From positions 124,001-188,000 of the forward strand of contig CAZYHV010000004.1 in the NCBI GenBank assembly GCA_964647485.1: DNA of 64,000 nt, read 5' to 3'. Positions 63,439 to 64,000 of this stretch are shown here, one piece after another (within the stretch, counting starts at the first letter, position 1; the number at the start of each line of letters is the position of its first letter). Source of the stretch: FW021-bin31 sp964647485. Lineage in GTDB: Bacteria; Bacteroidota; Bacteroidia; Chitinophagales; Chitinophagaceae. The position numbers and the translations under genes are program-made. The notes beneath the pieces were generated by a model, which searched no databases, had not been told where the DNA came from, and was given only the letters and a program-made list of their open reading frames with translations.

Positions 63439-64000
63439 GTTGCATCTTTAAATCCGGCTTTTTTTAATCTTTCTATCATTGCCTCTCCCTGTGGAAAAGC
63501 ATCTACGGATTCCGGTAAATAGGTATAGGCTTCGGCATTATGAGCAATCCACTTTCCTAATTTCGGAGTAATATAACGAAAATAAAAACGATATAATTGT
63601 TTAATCGGAAAAATTGTGGGGGAGGAGAAATCTAAAATCACTGCTTTCCCTCCTTTTCGTAAAACCCTACACATTTCTTTCAATCCGATATCCAGATGTT
63701 CGAAATTTCTTACTCCAAAAGCAGAAGTTACAGCATCAAAAGATTCGGTAGCAAAAGGTAAATCCTCACTATCGGCCGTTTGGAGACGAATTTGTTTTTC
63801 TAAATGAGCTTCTTTTATTTTTTTTTCTCCTACTTCCAACATTTGTTTAGATATATCGATTCCAATAATTTCCTTCGGAGAAAGCATTTTAGAAGCCAAA
63901 ATGGAGAAATCAGCAGTCCCTGCAGCTACATCTAAAATATGATCCGGTTTTAACTCATCCAAATAATGTAAAGATTTTTTTCTCCATATCTTATCAATAT
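63387..64000 (-). CDS. ubiE: Demethylmenaquinone methyltransferase UbiE/MenG (partial, runs off window end)
   Basis: A class I SAM methyltransferase fragment of 203 codons. The open frame at the window end reads IDKIWRKKSLHYLDELKPDH, then the SAM motif ILDVAAGTADFSI, DISKQMLEVGEKKI, VTSAFGVRNFEHLDIGLKEM and a C-terminal GISSVYCATK. These are diagnostic of UbiE/MenG, which methylates demethylmenaquinone. The N-terminal 30-40 residues lie outside the window. Its end overlaps porT. Confidence 0.93.
   Translation of the reverse strand, partial: IDKIWRKKSLHYLDELKPDHILDVAAGTADFSILASKMLSPKEIIGIDISKQMLEVGEKKIKEAHLEKQIRLQTADSEDLPFATESFDAVTSAFGVRNFEHLDIGLKEMCRVLRKGGKAVILDFSSPTIFPIKQLYRFYFRYITPKLGKWIAHNAEAYTYLPESVDAFPQGEAMIERLKKAGFKDATCKKLTFGISSVYCATK

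Overview
This window comes from the chromosome of a member of the Bacteroidota. The evidence is a SusC/SusD pair, promoters of the TAnnTTTG type, a PorT-like type IX secretion gene next to ubiE, Bat aerotolerance genes, lipoproteins with Bacteroidota-type signals, and moderately AT-rich DNA. A peroxiredoxin / thioredoxin / small conserved protein trio and the ubiE-porT order point to a Flavobacteriia-like lineage. I cannot name a genus.

Layout. 1-3.4 kb: the end of a response regulator, corA, decayed gene fragments, tRNA-Met and an outer-membrane barrel. 3.4-16.4 kb: mostly housekeeping genes (rpoN, a PAP2-like membrane protein, recA, rpsF-rpsR-rplI, a PcrA/UvrD helicase, recX). Among them lie a sulfatase, a prolyl oligopeptidase, a broken SigZ-type sigma factor and a broken HUH (REP-associated type) transposase. 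16.6-30.2 kb: a sialic-acid and sialoglycan utilisation locus. It has a divergent GntR regulator, SusC, SusD, a multidomain sialidase lipoprotein, a second sialidase, an SGNH-esterase/GH20 hexosaminidase fusion and N-acetylneuraminate lyase. 30.4-43 kb: asnA, rlmN, two pseudouridine synthases, gcvH, a cyclophilin, sbcC-sbcD, and a thioredoxin/peroxiredoxin unit. 42.9-46.1 kb: a dead ParE-like toxin, a small ORF with a decayed second copy at 2.3 kb, a flavoprotein, and a DUF4143-type ATPase preceded by 33-bp palindromic tandem repeats. 46-52 kb: M20 peptidase, GH89 alpha-N-acetylglucosaminidase, a DUF1080 protein and a GHL10-type glycosidase. 52-64 kb: comB, dinB, batC-batB, ligA, a sulfhydrylase, a short MutS-like ATPase, dihydroorotase, porT and the end of ubiE.

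The most coherent system is the sialic-acid locus. Outer-membrane import (SusCD), desialylation (two sialidases), probable de-O-acetylation and GlcNAc/GalNAc trimming (the fusion protein) and lyase cleavage sit under one divergent GntR regulator. The same 9-mer, ACATAATAC, lies at or near the predicted start of transcription of four units in the locus. A long hairpin separates susCD from the downstream enzyme genes. Together these suggest one regulator controlling several sub-operons. No inner-membrane sialate transporter and no ManNAc or GlcNAc catabolic genes are in the window. The sulfatase, GH89, GH20 and GHL10 genes fit a host-glycan-degrading lifestyle.
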